Position numbers and translations under genes: made by a program
The notes under the pieces: generated by a model
Database searches by the model: none
Told to the model about the DNA's origin: nothing
Seen by the model: the letters and a program-made list of their open reading frames with translations, nothing else
In this document: positions 1 to 8,938 of the stretch, in pieces
How positions within the stretch are numbered: the stretch's first letter is position 1
How the letters are laid out: each line of letters starts with the position of its first letter
DNA from: Halococcus salifodinae DSM 8989
GTDB taxonomy: Archaea; Halobacteriota; Halobacteria; Halobacteriales; Halococcaceae
Reading direction: 5' to 3'
DNA length: 64,000 nt
Assembly (NCBI RefSeq): GCF_000336935.1
Contig: NZ_AOME01000050.1
Coordinates: 52,085 to 116,084 of the forward strand

Positions 1-49
1 TCGCTGCCGGTGTTGCGACCGGTCTCCAGTGGTTGCTGTCCGATGCATC

Positions 50-1048
50 TCAGTTGTTGAGCCGCGGATCGAGCGCGTCCCGGAGCCCGTCGCCGAAGAG
101 GTTGAACCCCACGACGGTGATCAGAATGGCGAGCCCCGGCCAGAGGCTGAACCAGATGCTCTGGAGCATGTAGTTGCGCGACTGGGCGAGCATCTGTCCC
201 CACGAGGGTGTCGGTGGCTGGACCCCGAACCCCAGGAAGGAGAGTCCGGCCACGATGATGATGCTCACGCCGACCTGGAGGGTGGCCTGCACCAGCACGG
301 GTGCGAAGCTGTTCGGCACGACGTGCCGGAAGATGATGTTGCGGTCCCTGACTCCCGCCGCGCGGGCGGCTTCGACGTAATCCTCCTCGCGCACGCTGAG
401 TACGCGCGAGCGTATCAGCCGCGCGAACACCGGTATCGAACCGATGCCGACCCCGATCATCGCGAAGAGGAGATCACGCCCGAACACCGACATGAACGTG
501 ATCACGAGGATCAGGAAGGGGATGGCGTACAGCGTCTCGACGCCGCGCATCAACACGTCGTCGACCCACCCGCCGTAGTAGCCTGCCACCGCGCCCACGA
601 CCACGCCGCCGAACAGCCCGAACGCGGTCGCGATGAACCCGACCTGGATCGCGATCCGTGTCCCGTAAAACAGGCGCGCGAGGATGTCGCGGCCACGGTT
701 GTCGGTGCCGAGTGGGTGTTCCCACGTCCCGGTACCAAGTCCGTTCTCGACCCCGACAGGAGGCAACAGCGCCTCGACGGTCACTGGGTCGGTCGCGGGG
801 TTGACCCAGAACGTGCTCGCGAACCAGTAGTCGAGCAGCTTCGCGTCGACGTACGCGAACACCGCGACCGCGGTCATGAAGCCGATGATGAACAACCCCG
901 CGAGCGCGGTCGGGTCGCTTCGGACTTGAGTGAGGGTGTAGCGCCACCCCACCCGAGATTCGACCGCGCGTTCGCTCTCGTCGGCTCCACTCTCCTCGGT
1001 CTGACCCGAGGAAAGCATCTCGTCGGATTGGGTATCACTCGTTGCCAT
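50..1048 (-). CDS. Peptide/nickel-type ABC transporter permease (DppC-like)
   Basis: Inner-membrane permease of a dipeptide/oligopeptide-type ABC importer, the DppC/OppC partner. The protein is about 332 aa with a charged cytosolic N-terminal tail (about 45 residues), a first membrane segment near 49-70 and a cluster of membrane helices in the C-terminal two thirds. The coupling (EAA) loop reads EAARAAGVRDRNIIFRHVVP, as expected for the family. I chose the ATG at 1048, one base after the DppB-like stop. A GTG at 1063 would overlap that gene by 14 nt. It is the last of three transporter genes read leftward. No ATPase genes are in view, so they probably lie beyond the left edge. The substrate is inferred from family only. 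Confidence 0.9.
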   Translation of the reverse strand: MATSDTQSDEMLSSGQTEESGADESERAVESRVGWRYTLTQVRSDPTALAGLFIIGFMTAVAVFAYVDAKLLDYWFASTFWVNPATDPVTVEALLPPVGVENGLGTGTWEHPLGTDNRGRDILARLFYGTRIAIQVGFIATAFGLFGGVVVGAVAGYYGGWVDDVLMRGVETLYAIPFLILVITFMSVFGRDLLFAMIGVGIGSIPVFARLIRSRVLSVREEDYVEAARAAGVRDRNIIFRHVVPNSFAPVLVQATLQVGVSIIIVAGLSFLGFGVQPPTPSWGQMLAQSRNYMLQSIWFSLWPGLAILITVVGFNLFGDGLRDALDPRLNN

Positions 1049-1049
1049 G

Positions 1050-2048
1050 TCAGTCCCGTTCACCGTAGGAGACGCGCGGGTCGACGTACGCGTAGGAGAG
1101 ATCGGTGATGATCACTCCGATCACGAACGCCAGCCCGAAGACGATCGTCGTTCCCATTATCAGTTGGTAGTCCTGGTTGTAGACGCCGGTCAGGATGAGC
1201 GTCCCCATCCCGTTGATGCTGAACACCGTCTCGGTCAGCACCGCACCGCCGAGCGCGGTCGAGAGATTCAATCCGAGCACCGTCAACACCGGCAGCTGTG
1301 CGTTGCGGAACGCGTGTTTCCTGAGGATCGTGGTCTCGGAGACGCCGTAGGCCCGCGCGAGTCTGACGTACTCCTCCGAGAGGGTTTCGAGCATCGAGGA
1401 GCGTTCGATCCGCGTGATCGCCGCCATCTGGAGCGTCCCGAGCGAGAGCGTCGGCAGGATGAGGTGTCTCGCCGACGTGACCACCACGTCGAGACGCGTC
1501 GACGCCCCCTCGACCCGGAGCGGATGCGCCCACGGCAGTATCAGGTTCGTCGCGGGGAGCCACCCGAGCTTGAACGCGAAGACGATGATGAGCATCAGCC
1601 CGATCCAGAAGGAGGGCGTGCTCACGCCGATCAGCGCGACGACCCGCGAGATGTGGTCGGTCGGCTTGTTCCGTCGCTGCGCCGAGAGGACGCCGAGCGG
1701 GATCGACGCCACGATAGCGAACGTGAAACTCGACAGCAACAACAGCAGCGTCACCGGCAGCCGCTCCATGATCTTCTGAGTGACGGGCACCCCATAGTAG
1801 AGGCTCTGGCCGAGGTCTCCCTGGACGACGCCCGCGAGGTAGTTGAAGTACCGGACGTACAGCGGCTGATCGAGACCGTATTTCGCCTGGATCGCCGCGA
1901 CTTGTCCCGGTGTCGGCGACGGACCGAGCATGATGCGTGCCGGATTGCCGGGGATGGCGTTCGAGAGGAGGAACGTGATCGTCACGATACCGATCAACAC
2001 CGGTATCGCCTGGAGTAGCCGTCGGGCGGTGTAGCGAGCTAGCCCCAC
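1050..2048 (-). CDS. Peptide/nickel-type ABC transporter permease (DppB-like)
   Basis: Permease subunit of the DppB/OppB family, 332 aa with about six membrane helices. It begins with the family's characteristic N-terminal segment (TARRLLQAIPVLIGIVTI, about residues 7-24). The periplasmic-facing region carries NPARIMLGPSPTPGQVAAI. The coupling loop near residue 225 contains EYVRLARAYGVSETTILRKH. The start is a GTG at 2048. A 22-codon reading frame (2107 to 2039) in another frame overlaps this start and might act as a leader, but that is speculative. The gene lies 97 nt downstream of the binding-protein gene and just upstream of the DppC-like gene, so all three are probably one transcript. Confidence 0.9.
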   Translation of the reverse strand: MGLARYTARRLLQAIPVLIGIVTITFLLSNAIPGNPARIMLGPSPTPGQVAAIQAKYGLDQPLYVRYFNYLAGVVQGDLGQSLYYGVPVTQKIMERLPVTLLLLLSSFTFAIVASIPLGVLSAQRRNKPTDHISRVVALIGVSTPSFWIGLMLIIVFAFKLGWLPATNLILPWAHPLRVEGASTRLDVVVTSARHLILPTLSLGTLQMAAITRIERSSMLETLSEEYVRLARAYGVSETTILRKHAFRNAQLPVLTVLGLNLSTALGGAVLTETVFSINGMGTLILTGVYNQDYQLIMGTTIVFGLAFVIGVIITDLSYAYVDPRVSYGERD

Positions 2049-2145
2049 GGCTCACCCCCGTAGCGGCGGTACGTGGGTACCGTTCGTGTGGTTGTCGTGT
2101 CAGTCATGATGGGATACGAACGAAATCGAAACGCTTCGGCCGGAA

Positions 2146-3834
2146 CTACTTCTCGACCGAGACGTTGTTGTAGCCGGTGGCGATGCTGAAGCTGCCGACC
2201 GGGTGTGACGTGAAATCCTTGACGTAGTTTTTCACGCCGAAGCTGTTCTTGAGGTTGTACGCCGGCAGGTTCACCCGGTCTTCGAGGAGGGTCGTGATGG
2301 CCTGCTGGTACAGTTTTTTTCGCTCTCCTCTGTCGGTCGACTTCCGGGCGTTCACGATCGCAGAGTTGACCTCGTCGTTCTGGTAGAACACGCCCTGGCC
2401 GACACCCGCCTGGGATTGGGCGAACAGGAAGTACATGAACGAGTCGGGATCGGGCGTGCCCGACCACCCGAGCGTGTACATGTTGTAGTCGTTGGGGTCG
2501 CCCGTGACGTACCTGTCGAGGAACGTCCCCCAGTCGAGTCGCTGGACGGTCGCGCCGTAGCCCGCCTCTTTCAGCCCGTTGGCGACGCTGGTGCCGATCT
2601 GTTCGCGCTTGTCGTCCGGCGGGACGATGATCTTCGCGTTCCAGTTGTCCGGGACGTTGTCGTTGTCGTCGAGCATCGACTTCGCCTTGTCGACGTCCTT
2701 GTCGTGGGGGATCTTCTTCCACTCCTCGATCGGCATGTCCCAGTCGTCGACGAGGACCTTCGGCAGCGGGCTGTACTGGCGGAGCCCGGTCGGTTCGACG
2801 AAGTTCGAGACGGCCTGATCCATCGAGACCGCGTAGTCGATCGCCTCGCGGACCTTCGGATCCGCGGTCGGCCCCTTCTTGCAGTTGAACGCGAGATAGA
2901 AGTAGCCGACGCCCGGGACGGCGTCGATCGACGCGTTGCCCATGTTCTTCACGGTGTTCCACGACTTCGGCGGGATCTCCTCGATGACGTCGTTCTCGCC
3001 CGATTTGAGGGTGGTGACCCGGGTGGTCCCCTCCTCGACCGGCACGAACTCGATCCCCGAGAGGTTCGGCGTGGGATCGCCCCAGTAGTCGTCCCACCGC
3101 TTCACCCGTGCGAAGTCGCCTTCCTGCCACCCCTCGAAGGTGAACGGCCCGGCCCCGACCGGGTTTTTGGTGTTGAACGCCTGCTTGTTCTGCTCGCGGA
3201 CCGACTTCGGCACGACGTTGGCCGCGAGATAGCTGTTGAACGCCCCGAAGGGGTACTTCAGATCGAACTGGACCGTCTTCTCGTCGACGGCCTCGGCAGT
3301 GTCGATCATGTTGAAGTTGGCGGCGTTCTCGGTCTCCTCCTTCACCGGGGCGGTGAAGGTGTACGCCACGTCCTCCGCGGTCACCGGGTCACCGTTGTGG
3401 AACGTCGCGTCCTCGTTGAGCGGGACGACGTAGCGTTGGCCCCCGTTCTCGACTTCGGGCTGCTTCGCTGCGATCTGCGGAACGATCTTCTTGCCCGCCT
3501 CGTTCCACTCGTACAACGGATCGAACACCAGTGAGGCGACCTGATCCGAGGGAACGTCGTTCAGGACGATCGGATCGAACTCGATCGGACTCTTGACCTG
3601 GGCGAACGTGAGCTGTCCGCCGCTACCGCCACCACCACCGCCGCTTTCGTTGGCGCTACCGTTTCCGCCACCGCTACCGTTTCCACCGCCCCCGCCACTG
3701 CCGTTTCCGCTACCGTTCCCTTCGTCAGGGGCGGTGGCGCTCTGACAACCGGCCAAACCGGCGATGCCGATCGCGCCGGTCCCCTGTAGGAGGCGGCGTC
3801 TGGTCACGTCGTATGTCGTCTGTTTGTCCGTCAT
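2146..3834 (-). CDS. Peptide-type ABC transporter substrate-binding lipoprotein
   Basis: Extracellular solute-binding protein, family 5 (DppA/OppA class), 562 aa. The start at 3834 gives a twin-arginine signal (TRRRLLQGTG, residues 11-20) and a lipobox ending AGLAGC at Cys30, so it is probably exported folded by Tat and lipid-anchored. Residues about 38-75 are a Gly/Ser/Asn-rich flexible linker typical of haloarchaeal surface lipoproteins. The SBP_bac_5 body follows, with the recognisable stretch FHNGDPVTAEDVAYTFT. A longer reading frame extends upstream to 3990 but lacks signal-like sequence and crosses the likely promoter. It heads the operon with the two permeases. Family members bind peptides, sugars or nickel; a peptide ligand is inferred from the neighbouring amidohydrolase and D-Glu-type genes. 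Confidence 0.93.
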   Translation of the reverse strand: MTDKQTTYDVTRRRLLQGTGAIGIAGLAGCQSATAPDEGNGSGNGSGGGGGNGSGGGNGSANESGGGGGGSGGQLTFAQVKSPIEFDPIVLNDVPSDQVASLVFDPLYEWNEAGKKIVPQIAAKQPEVENGGQRYVVPLNEDATFHNGDPVTAEDVAYTFTAPVKEETENAANFNMIDTAEAVDEKTVQFDLKYPFGAFNSYLAANVVPKSVREQNKQAFNTKNPVGAGPFTFEGWQEGDFARVKRWDDYWGDPTPNLSGIEFVPVEEGTTRVTTLKSGENDVIEEIPPKSWNTVKNMGNASIDAVPGVGYFYLAFNCKKGPTADPKVREAIDYAVSMDQAVSNFVEPTGLRQYSPLPKVLVDDWDMPIEEWKKIPHDKDVDKAKSMLDDNDNVPDNWNAKIIVPPDDKREQIGTSVANGLKEAGYGATVQRLDWGTFLDRYVTGDPNDYNMYTLGWSGTPDPDSFMYFLFAQSQAGVGQGVFYQNDEVNSAIVNARKSTDRGERKKLYQQAITTLLEDRVNLPAYNLKNSFGVKNYVKDFTSHPVGSFSIATGYNNVSVEK

Positions 3835-3883
3835 GAGCTGGTTTGTTCCTCGGTAACGCGTTCTTCCCGGAGCTATTGTAAAT

Positions 3884-3890
3884 GTTTTAT
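3884..3890 (-). promoter_or_regulatory. Probable TATA box of the peptide ABC operon
   Basis: Read on the minus strand, an AT-rich ATAAAAC-like element stands out in GC-rich DNA about 50 nt upstream of the binding-protein ATG. Transcription would start near 3860 and leave a leader of about 25 nt. The call rests on composition and spacing only. Confidence 0.45.
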
Positions 3891-3977
3891 GGCCGGGGTC
3901 GTCCCAGGAACTGTCGACACAACGGATAGAACGGACGATCGGGCCGGCGAACGTCGGTGTGGAGCTGGTTCGGCGAC

Positions 3978-5168
3978 CTACCGCTCCCACTCCTCGCGGA
4001 GATCCGTGGCGTCGCGCTCGTGATCGAAGACGTGCTCACCGTCGACGAACACGTGTTGGGCGGTCGAGTCGAACGCGTAGAACTCGTCGTCCCACACCGC
4101 GAGGTCGGCGTCAGTGCCTTCTTCGAGCGTCCCGACGCGATCCCCGATCCCGAGAATTGCGGCCGGATTCTTGGTCACGGTGTCGAGCGCGGCGTCGGCG
4201 GGGAGTCCCTCCCGAACCGCGAGACCCACACAGACATCGAGATGTTGCTGGGGCAGGACGGGCGCGTCGGTCTGGATCGCGACGGTCACGCCCGCCTCGT
4301 GGAGCAGGCCTGGCGTCTCGAAGGTGATGTTCGACAGCTCGTACTTGGTTGCGCTCGACGCGCTCGGCCCCACCACGGCAGGAACGTCGCGTTCGGCGAA
4401 CTCCTCGGCGATCAGGTGGCCCTCGGTCGCGTGCTCGATCGAGAGGTTCTCGATCCCGAACTCTTCGGTTATTCGGAACACCGTCATGATGTCGTCGGCC
4501 CGGTGGGCGTGGACTCTGAACGGGAGATCGCCCTCCAAGACTCGCACGAGATGTTCCATTCCGAGATCGCGCTCGAACGGGTCGCCCTCCTCGGCGGCGT
4601 GATCACGCCGGTTCTGGTAATCCTCGGCGCTCATCAGTGCCTCTCGGAGTGTAGCCGCGACACCCGAGCGGGTCGCGGGCTCGCGGTCGTACTCCTCGCC
4701 GTGGACGCGCTTGGGATTCTCGCCCATCGCGGCCTTCATCCCGTCCTCACGGAGGAACATCTCGTCGGCGAGGTTCCCGTGGGTCTTCATCGAGCAGATC
4801 ACGCCGCCGATCACGTTCGCACTCCCCATCCGGGCGCTCACGGTCGTCACGCCACTCCGGACGGCGTGATCGAGCTCCTCGTCGTGGGGATGAAACCCGT
4901 CGAGCGCCGAGACGTGCGGCGTCACTGGATCGGTCAACTCGTTGATGTCGCCGTCCTCGGGCTCGCCCCACTCGGCCATCCCGGCGTGGCTGTGAGCGTC
5001 GATCAGGCCCGGTGTGACGTGGTTCCCATCGCAGTCGAGGACGTTCGCCCCGTCGGGAACGTCGATATCGCCCACTGCGCTGATCTCGCTGCCCTCGACG
5101 AGCACGCCGCCCTCGACTGTCCCGCGATCGGTCGCCGTGTGAACGATTGCATTGGTGAGTGCGTACAC
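3978..5168 (-). CDS. Amidohydrolase superfamily protein (imidazolonepropionase-like)
   Basis: Metal-dependent hydrolase of the amidohydrolase superfamily (COG1228-like), 396 aa. A small N-terminal beta domain leads into the metal-binding HxH in GLIDAHSHAG (about residues 54-63). Further ligand candidates are the His of RVHAHRADD (about 220), the His of SIEHATEGH (about 244) and the Asp of IQTDAPV (about 297). The C-terminal NPAAILGIGDRVGTLEEGTD is the usual amidohydrolase closing motif. The start is GTG. Such enzymes cleave C-N bonds in cyclic amides, acylated amino acids or dipeptides. It is on the same strand as the peptide ABC genes, 144 nt upstream of the binding-protein start, so co-regulation is plausible. 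Hydrolysis of an imported (possibly D-amino acid) amide is an inference. Confidence 0.88.
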   Translation of the reverse strand: MYALTNAIVHTATDRGTVEGGVLVEGSEISAVGDIDVPDGANVLDCDGNHVTPGLIDAHSHAGMAEWGEPEDGDINELTDPVTPHVSALDGFHPHDEELDHAVRSGVTTVSARMGSANVIGGVICSMKTHGNLADEMFLREDGMKAAMGENPKRVHGEEYDREPATRSGVAATLREALMSAEDYQNRRDHAAEEGDPFERDLGMEHLVRVLEGDLPFRVHAHRADDIMTVFRITEEFGIENLSIEHATEGHLIAEEFAERDVPAVVGPSASSATKYELSNITFETPGLLHEAGVTVAIQTDAPVLPQQHLDVCVGLAVREGLPADAALDTVTKNPAAILGIGDRVGTLEEGTDADLAVWDDEFYAFDSTAQHVFVDGEHVFDHERDATDLREEWER

Positions 5169-5229
5169 GACGTGGACGAGGCAAGATTCACACTAAAGCG
5201 CTCGGATCACCCGCCCGAATCTCCGGCGA

Positions 5230-5499
5230 TCAGATCGTGTCGTCGGGATCGTGCTCGTCGGCCATCCGGCGTACTTCGTCCGCATACCGTTCCTGAACGT
5301 CGGTCTCCGTTACGGCTTCGAGGTTGTCCGGCGAGACGTCCTTGGCGGCAGTCACTCCGTCCATATCGATCGCCTGGGCCGCGAGCTCCCGCCGGAAAAT
5401 CTGATCGCCCTCGGTCGTCGCGTACTTGAGGACGATGAGATCGCGGTTGTTGTAGCCGCGCTCGACGAGCCACACGCGGACGTCGTCTGCCGATGGCAT
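5230..5499 (-). CDS. Small conserved-looking hypothetical protein
   Basis: An 89-residue acidic protein I do not recognise. It starts MPSADDVRVWLVERGYNNRD and ends in a highly charged helix (ERYADEVRRMADEHDPDD). No cysteines, signal peptide or membrane segment are visible. The composition is mainly helical with a short beta-like LIVLKYATTEG stretch. A GTG two codons upstream (5505) is an alternative start. It is transcribed leftward toward the amidohydrolase with a 61-nt gap and diverges from the DUF1611 gene, so the 5500-5621 interval serves as promoter for both directions. Acidic composition and codon use match its neighbours, which supports it being real. Confidence 0.65.
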   Translation of the reverse strand: MPSADDVRVWLVERGYNNRDLIVLKYATTEGDQIFRRELAAQAIDMDGVTAAKDVSPDNLEAVTETDVQERYADEVRRMADEHDPDDTI

Positions 5500-5590
5500 G
5501 AGCACACGAACGGGAACCGCGATGTTAGTCGTTCGGTCTCGACGACCCGAATCGTGGATCGGTCGGATCGCCTGCTGGCACCGAACGAGG

Positions 5591-5600
5591 ATTTTAAGCC
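5591..5600 (+). promoter_or_regulatory. TATA box upstream of the DUF1611 gene
   Basis: ATTTTAAGCC is centred about 27 nt before the ATG at 5622. This is the spacing expected when a haloarchaeal transcript begins at or next to its start codon (leaderless). Confidence 0.6.
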
Positions 5601-5621
5601 GTCAGTTCGCGTCGCCGTACC

Positions 5622-6635
5622 ATGAGCGTCGTTTTGCTCGCCCACGAGCAGTTCCCCGATCGAGCGAAGACCGCGGTAAGCATTCTCCGGTACGGCGACA
5701 CCGAGATCACCGCCGTTCTCGACCGCGACAACGCCGGCAAGCGCGTCGGCGACTTCCTTCCCGACGTGCAGGACGCACCGATCGTCGCCGGGATGGACGA
5801 CGTCCCGGCGTGTGACGAACTGATCGTCGGCATCGCACCCATCGGCGGCGGGTTCGAGGACTCGTGGCGGCCCGACGTCCGGCAAGCCCTCGAACGCGGC
5901 TGTGACGTCACTGCCGGCCTTCACTACTTCCTCGAAGACGACGAGGAGTTCCGCCGCCTCGCCGACGAACACGACTCTGAGCTCTGGGACGTCCGCAAAC
6001 CGCCCGCCGACCTCACGGTGAGCGATGGAGTCGCCGCCGACGTCGACGCCGAGATCGTGCTGACTGTGGGCACCGATTGCTCGGTGGGCAAGATGACCGC
6101 GACGCGCGAACTCTACGAGGCCGCACGCGACCGCGGCGTGGACTGCGGGTTCATCCCCACCGGCCAGACCGGGATCATGATCGAACGGTGGGGACTGCCG
6201 ATCGACCGCGTGATAAGCGACTTCGCCGCCGGCGCGGTCGAGAAGATGATCCGTGAACGAGGTGACGATCACGATTACCTCTTTGTCGAGGGCCAGGGCT
6301 CGATCATCCATCCTGCCTATTCGGGCGTCACCTGTTCGATTCTCCACGGCGCGATGGCTGATAAGCTAGTCCTCTGCCACGAGGCCGGTCGCGAGGCGAT
6401 CCACGGCTACGAGGACGTTTCGCTCCCTTCGCTCCCGACGTACGTCGACCTCTACGAGGATCTCGCGGAGCCGGTCCACGAAACGAACGTGGTCGCGGGC
6501 GCGCTCAACACCCGCAACGTCGAGACCGACGACGCGGCCCGTACTGCAGTCGCCGACTACGCCGACGTGATCGACGTGCCAGCGACCGACCCGGTCCGGT
6601 TCGATATCGACGACGTCCTGGAGGCGATCCTGTGA
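5622..6635 (+). CDS. DUF1611 protein, DgcN-like (candidate D-glutamate N-acyltransferase)
   Basis: A 337-aa protein of the DUF1611 family. The N-terminal half (1-130) is Rossmann-like, and the C-terminal half has a P-loop GTDCSVGKMT at residues 150-159, then GQTGIMIERWG near 181 and FVEGQGSIIHPAYSG near 226. The known family member DgcN of marine Pseudoalteromonas is reported to N-acetylate D-glutamate, handing the product to the racemase DgcA. The next gene here is a DgcA-type enolase-superfamily protein overlapping by 4 nt (GTGA), so the two-gene arrangement is the same. D-Glu as substrate is inference; the family annotation as NAD-dependent epimerase seen in databases is probably uninformative. 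The gene is preceded by a well-placed TATA element. Confidence 0.85.
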   Translation: MSVVLLAHEQFPDRAKTAVSILRYGDTEITAVLDRDNAGKRVGDFLPDVQDAPIVAGMDDVPACDELIVGIAPIGGGFEDSWRPDVRQALERGCDVTAGLHYFLEDDEEFRRLADEHDSELWDVRKPPADLTVSDGVAADVDAEIVLTVGTDCSVGKMTATRELYEAARDRGVDCGFIPTGQTGIMIERWGLPIDRVISDFAAGAVEKMIRERGDDHDYLFVEGQGSIIHPAYSGVTCSILHGAMADKLVLCHEAGREAIHGYEDVSLPSLPTYVDLYEDLAEPVHETNVVAGALNTRNVETDDAARTAVADYADVIDVPATDPVRFDIDDVLEAIL

Positions 6636-7675
6636 CGCTCGACACCGAGTTCGAGCGGGTGACGCTCGATCTCGACGACCCGTTCACCATCTCACGTGAG
6701 ACGCAGACGGTCGCCGAGAACGTCGTGGTGCGCATCACCGACGCCGACGGAACGACCGGGATCGGGGCCGCCGCCCCCTCCTCACATTACGGCGAGACTG
6801 CGGACACCGTCGAAGCGGTGCTCCCGGATCTCCTCGCGGTCGTCGAGGATGTCGACGATCCCCACAGTCTGGATCGGATCGAGCGCCGGTTGCGGGAGAC
6901 GGTTCGAGCGAACCCCGCCGCGCGGTGTGCGATATCGATCGCGCTCCACGACCTCGTGGGCAAGCGCCTCGATCTCCCGCTCTATCGCTACTGGGGGCTC
7001 GATGCCGACGAGACGGTATCGACCTCCTACACCATCGGGCTCGACAGTATCGAACGGATGCGCGAGAAGACGGCTACGGCAGTCGACGCCGGCCACTCGG
7101 TTCTGAAGGTCAAACTCGGCACCGAGCGTGACCGCGAGATCGTCGACACGGTACGAACGGCGGCCCCCGACGCCCGGATCCGGGTCGACGCGAACGAGGC
7201 GTGGACGCCCCACGAGGCGGTCGACATGATCGACACCCTCGCCGCTTTCGATGTGGAGTTCGTCGAACAGCCCGTTCCCGCCGAGAATTCAGAGGGGCTC
7301 GAATACGTCCACGAGCGCTCGACGCTCCCGATCGCGGCCGACGAGTCGTGCGTGACGCTCGCGGACGTTCCCCGGATCGCCGAGCGCGCGGACATCGCGA
7401 ACATCAAACTCATGAAATGCGGTGGGCTCCGCGAGGCGAAACGGATGATCCACACCGCCCGCGCACACGGACTGGAAGTCATGCTTGGCTGCATGATCGA
7501 GTCGAACGCCGCGATCGCGGCCGGCTGTCATCTCGCGCCGCTGCTCGATTACGCCGACCTCGACGGCTCCCTACTGCTCGCCGACGACCCGTACGACGGC
7601 GTCCCGATCTCCGGCGGCGAGATCGATCTCGCCGGGACGGACCGTCCGGGAACGGGCGCGCGAGCGGCAGAGTAG
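6632..7675 (+). CDS. Enolase-superfamily dipeptide epimerase / DgcA-like N-acyl-D-Glu racemase
   Basis: A 347-aa member of the mandelate racemase/muconate lactonizing branch. The catalytic lysine pair is K159-V-K161. Metal ligands are D186 (RVDANEAW), E212 (VEQPVP) and D237 (AADES). The opposite-face lysine motif is NIKLMKCGG near 257-265. A C-terminal DLD (309-311) corresponds to the DxD element of L-Ala-D/L-Glu epimerases that contacts the substrate amino group. The start is a GTG overlapping the DUF1611 stop. Either dipeptide (Ala-Glu type) epimerisation or N-acetyl-D-glutamate racemisation fits. The coupling to the DUF1611 gene favours the second. It converges on the M20 gene 9 nt away. 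Confidence 0.88.
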   Translation: MTLDTEFERVTLDLDDPFTISRETQTVAENVVVRITDADGTTGIGAAAPSSHYGETADTVEAVLPDLLAVVEDVDDPHSLDRIERRLRETVRANPAARCAISIALHDLVGKRLDLPLYRYWGLDADETVSTSYTIGLDSIERMREKTATAVDAGHSVLKVKLGTERDREIVDTVRTAAPDARIRVDANEAWTPHEAVDMIDTLAAFDVEFVEQPVPAENSEGLEYVHERSTLPIAADESCVTLADVPRIAERADIANIKLMKCGGLREAKRMIHTARAHGLEVMLGCMIESNAAIAAGCHLAPLLDYADLDGSLLLADDPYDGVPISGGEIDLAGTDRPGTGARAAE

Positions 7676-7684
7676 CCGCGAGCG

Positions 7685-8938
7685 TCAGGCGAGCAGCGCG
7701 ACACAGCCGGCGGCGACGATGCGCGCCACGCCGACGACCTCGTCGGTGTGGACGAACTCGCCGGCCCCGTGGATGTTCGCGCCGTCGGGGCCGACGATCA
7801 CGGTCGGAAGGCCGGCGCGATGGCCGAAGTAGTTGAAATCGCCGACGCTCGAAAAGTACCCGATGGCCGGGTCGTCGCCGGTGACAGCCTCGACGCCGGC
7901 CCGCAGCGCACCCACGAGCGGATCGTCGGCGTCGGTGACGTACGGCCCGTAGCGAACGTCCGGCGCGGGCGCTTCCCGAAAGTCGATCTCGACGCCGGAA
8001 TCGAGGTTGAGGTCAGCGACGACTGCCTCGGCGTCGGCTCGAACCACGTCCTCGGTTTCGCCGACGACGACGTGCCGATCGACCAGCAGACGACAGGCTT
8101 CGGGGACCGAGAGCGTTTCACCCCCGCCTTCGATCTTGAGCGGGCAGACCGACCCATCGCCGAGCTGTTCGTGCGACCCGACCTCGATGCCGGTGAGGGC
8201 GTCGGCCAAACGACCCGCATCGACCACCGCGTTCGTCCCCTTGTGTGGCTGTGAGCCGTGTGCAGCCTCGCCGGTCACGGTGATGTCGTAGAGAAATCGT
8301 CCACGCGCGCCGAGCAGCAGTGCGGGGTTTTCGATGTCCCGCTGGGCGAGAATCGGCCCGGGCTCGGTGACGATGGCGGCGTCACAGTCGTCGGTGACAG
8401 AGTCACGAATGAGCTGGTTCGCGCCCAGCCCGTAGGGGCCCTCCTCGTCGACGACGGCGGTAAAGAGGACGTCGCCCGCAAGGTCGATGCCGGCCGCGGC
8501 GAGGGCGTCGAACGCGACCATGATGCCCGCGAGCCCGCCTTTCATGTCACAAGCCCCCTGGCCGTAGAGCTTGCCGTCCTCGATGCGCCCCGAGAGCGGG
8601 TCCTCCTCCCACGCCTCGACGAGTTCGACGGTGTCCATGTGAGCGTTCAACAGCAGCGTCGGCGCGTCGGGGTCCGTGCCCGTCAGGCGCGCGAGGACGT
8701 TGTTGCCCTCGAAGCCCGTGATGTCGGGTTCGCTCACCGCGTGATACTCGGGATCGAGTTCGCGTTCGTCGAGCCAGTCGTAGACGAACTCGGTGATCGC
8801 CTCCTCCTCGAAGTACGGGCTCCGGATGCGGACGAGCTCCTGAAGGAGTTCGATGGTTTCGTCGTGGTCGATCCGCTCCGCGATCGCATCTGGGTCGGTC
8901 GTCGCGGTGTCGGGCGCGTCGGCGGGAGCGTCAGTCAT
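7685..8938 (-). CDS. M20 family metallohydrolase (ArgE/DapE-type deacylase)
   Basis: A zinc-dependent M20 amidohydrolase, 417 aa, of the acetylornithine deacetylase/succinyl-DAP desuccinylase type. Metal and catalytic residues seen are H100 and D102 in LLLNAHMDTVE, D131 in GQGACDMKGG and the E165-E166 pair in VVDEEGPYG. The dimerisation domain lies roughly between 210 and 310. Its start overlaps the end of the APC permease gene by 8 nt, so the two are cotranscribed leftward. A second, distinct M20 gene in this window sits in the lysine operon, so this copy is likely catabolic. Next to the DgcN/DgcA-like pair it could remove the acyl group from N-acyl-L-glutamate (inference). Confidence 0.88.
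   Translation of the reverse strand: MTDAPADAPDTATTDPDAIAERIDHDETIELLQELVRIRSPYFEEEAITEFVYDWLDERELDPEYHAVSEPDITGFEGNNVLARLTGTDPDAPTLLLNAHMDTVELVEAWEEDPLSGRIEDGKLYGQGACDMKGGLAGIMVAFDALAAAGIDLAGDVLFTAVVDEEGPYGLGANQLIRDSVTDDCDAAIVTEPGPILAQRDIENPALLLGARGRFLYDITVTGEAAHGSQPHKGTNAVVDAGRLADALTGIEVGSHEQLGDGSVCPLKIEGGGETLSVPEACRLLVDRHVVVGETEDVVRADAEAVVADLNLDSGVEIDFREAPAPDVRYGPYVTDADDPLVGALRAGVEAVTGDDPAIGYFSSVGDFNYFGHRAGLPTVIVGPDGANIHGAGEFVHTDEVVGVARIVAAGCVALLA

Noticed and set aside
2039..2107. A 22-codon leader-like frame overlapping the DppB-like start
   Set aside because: It may be a translational leader, but frames of this length are frequent by chance, so it is mentioned only under the permease.
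7685..8938. Labelling this M20 gene dapE
   Set aside because: A second M20 gene in the lysine operon fits dapE by context; this one is paired with an APC permease and is more likely catabolic.
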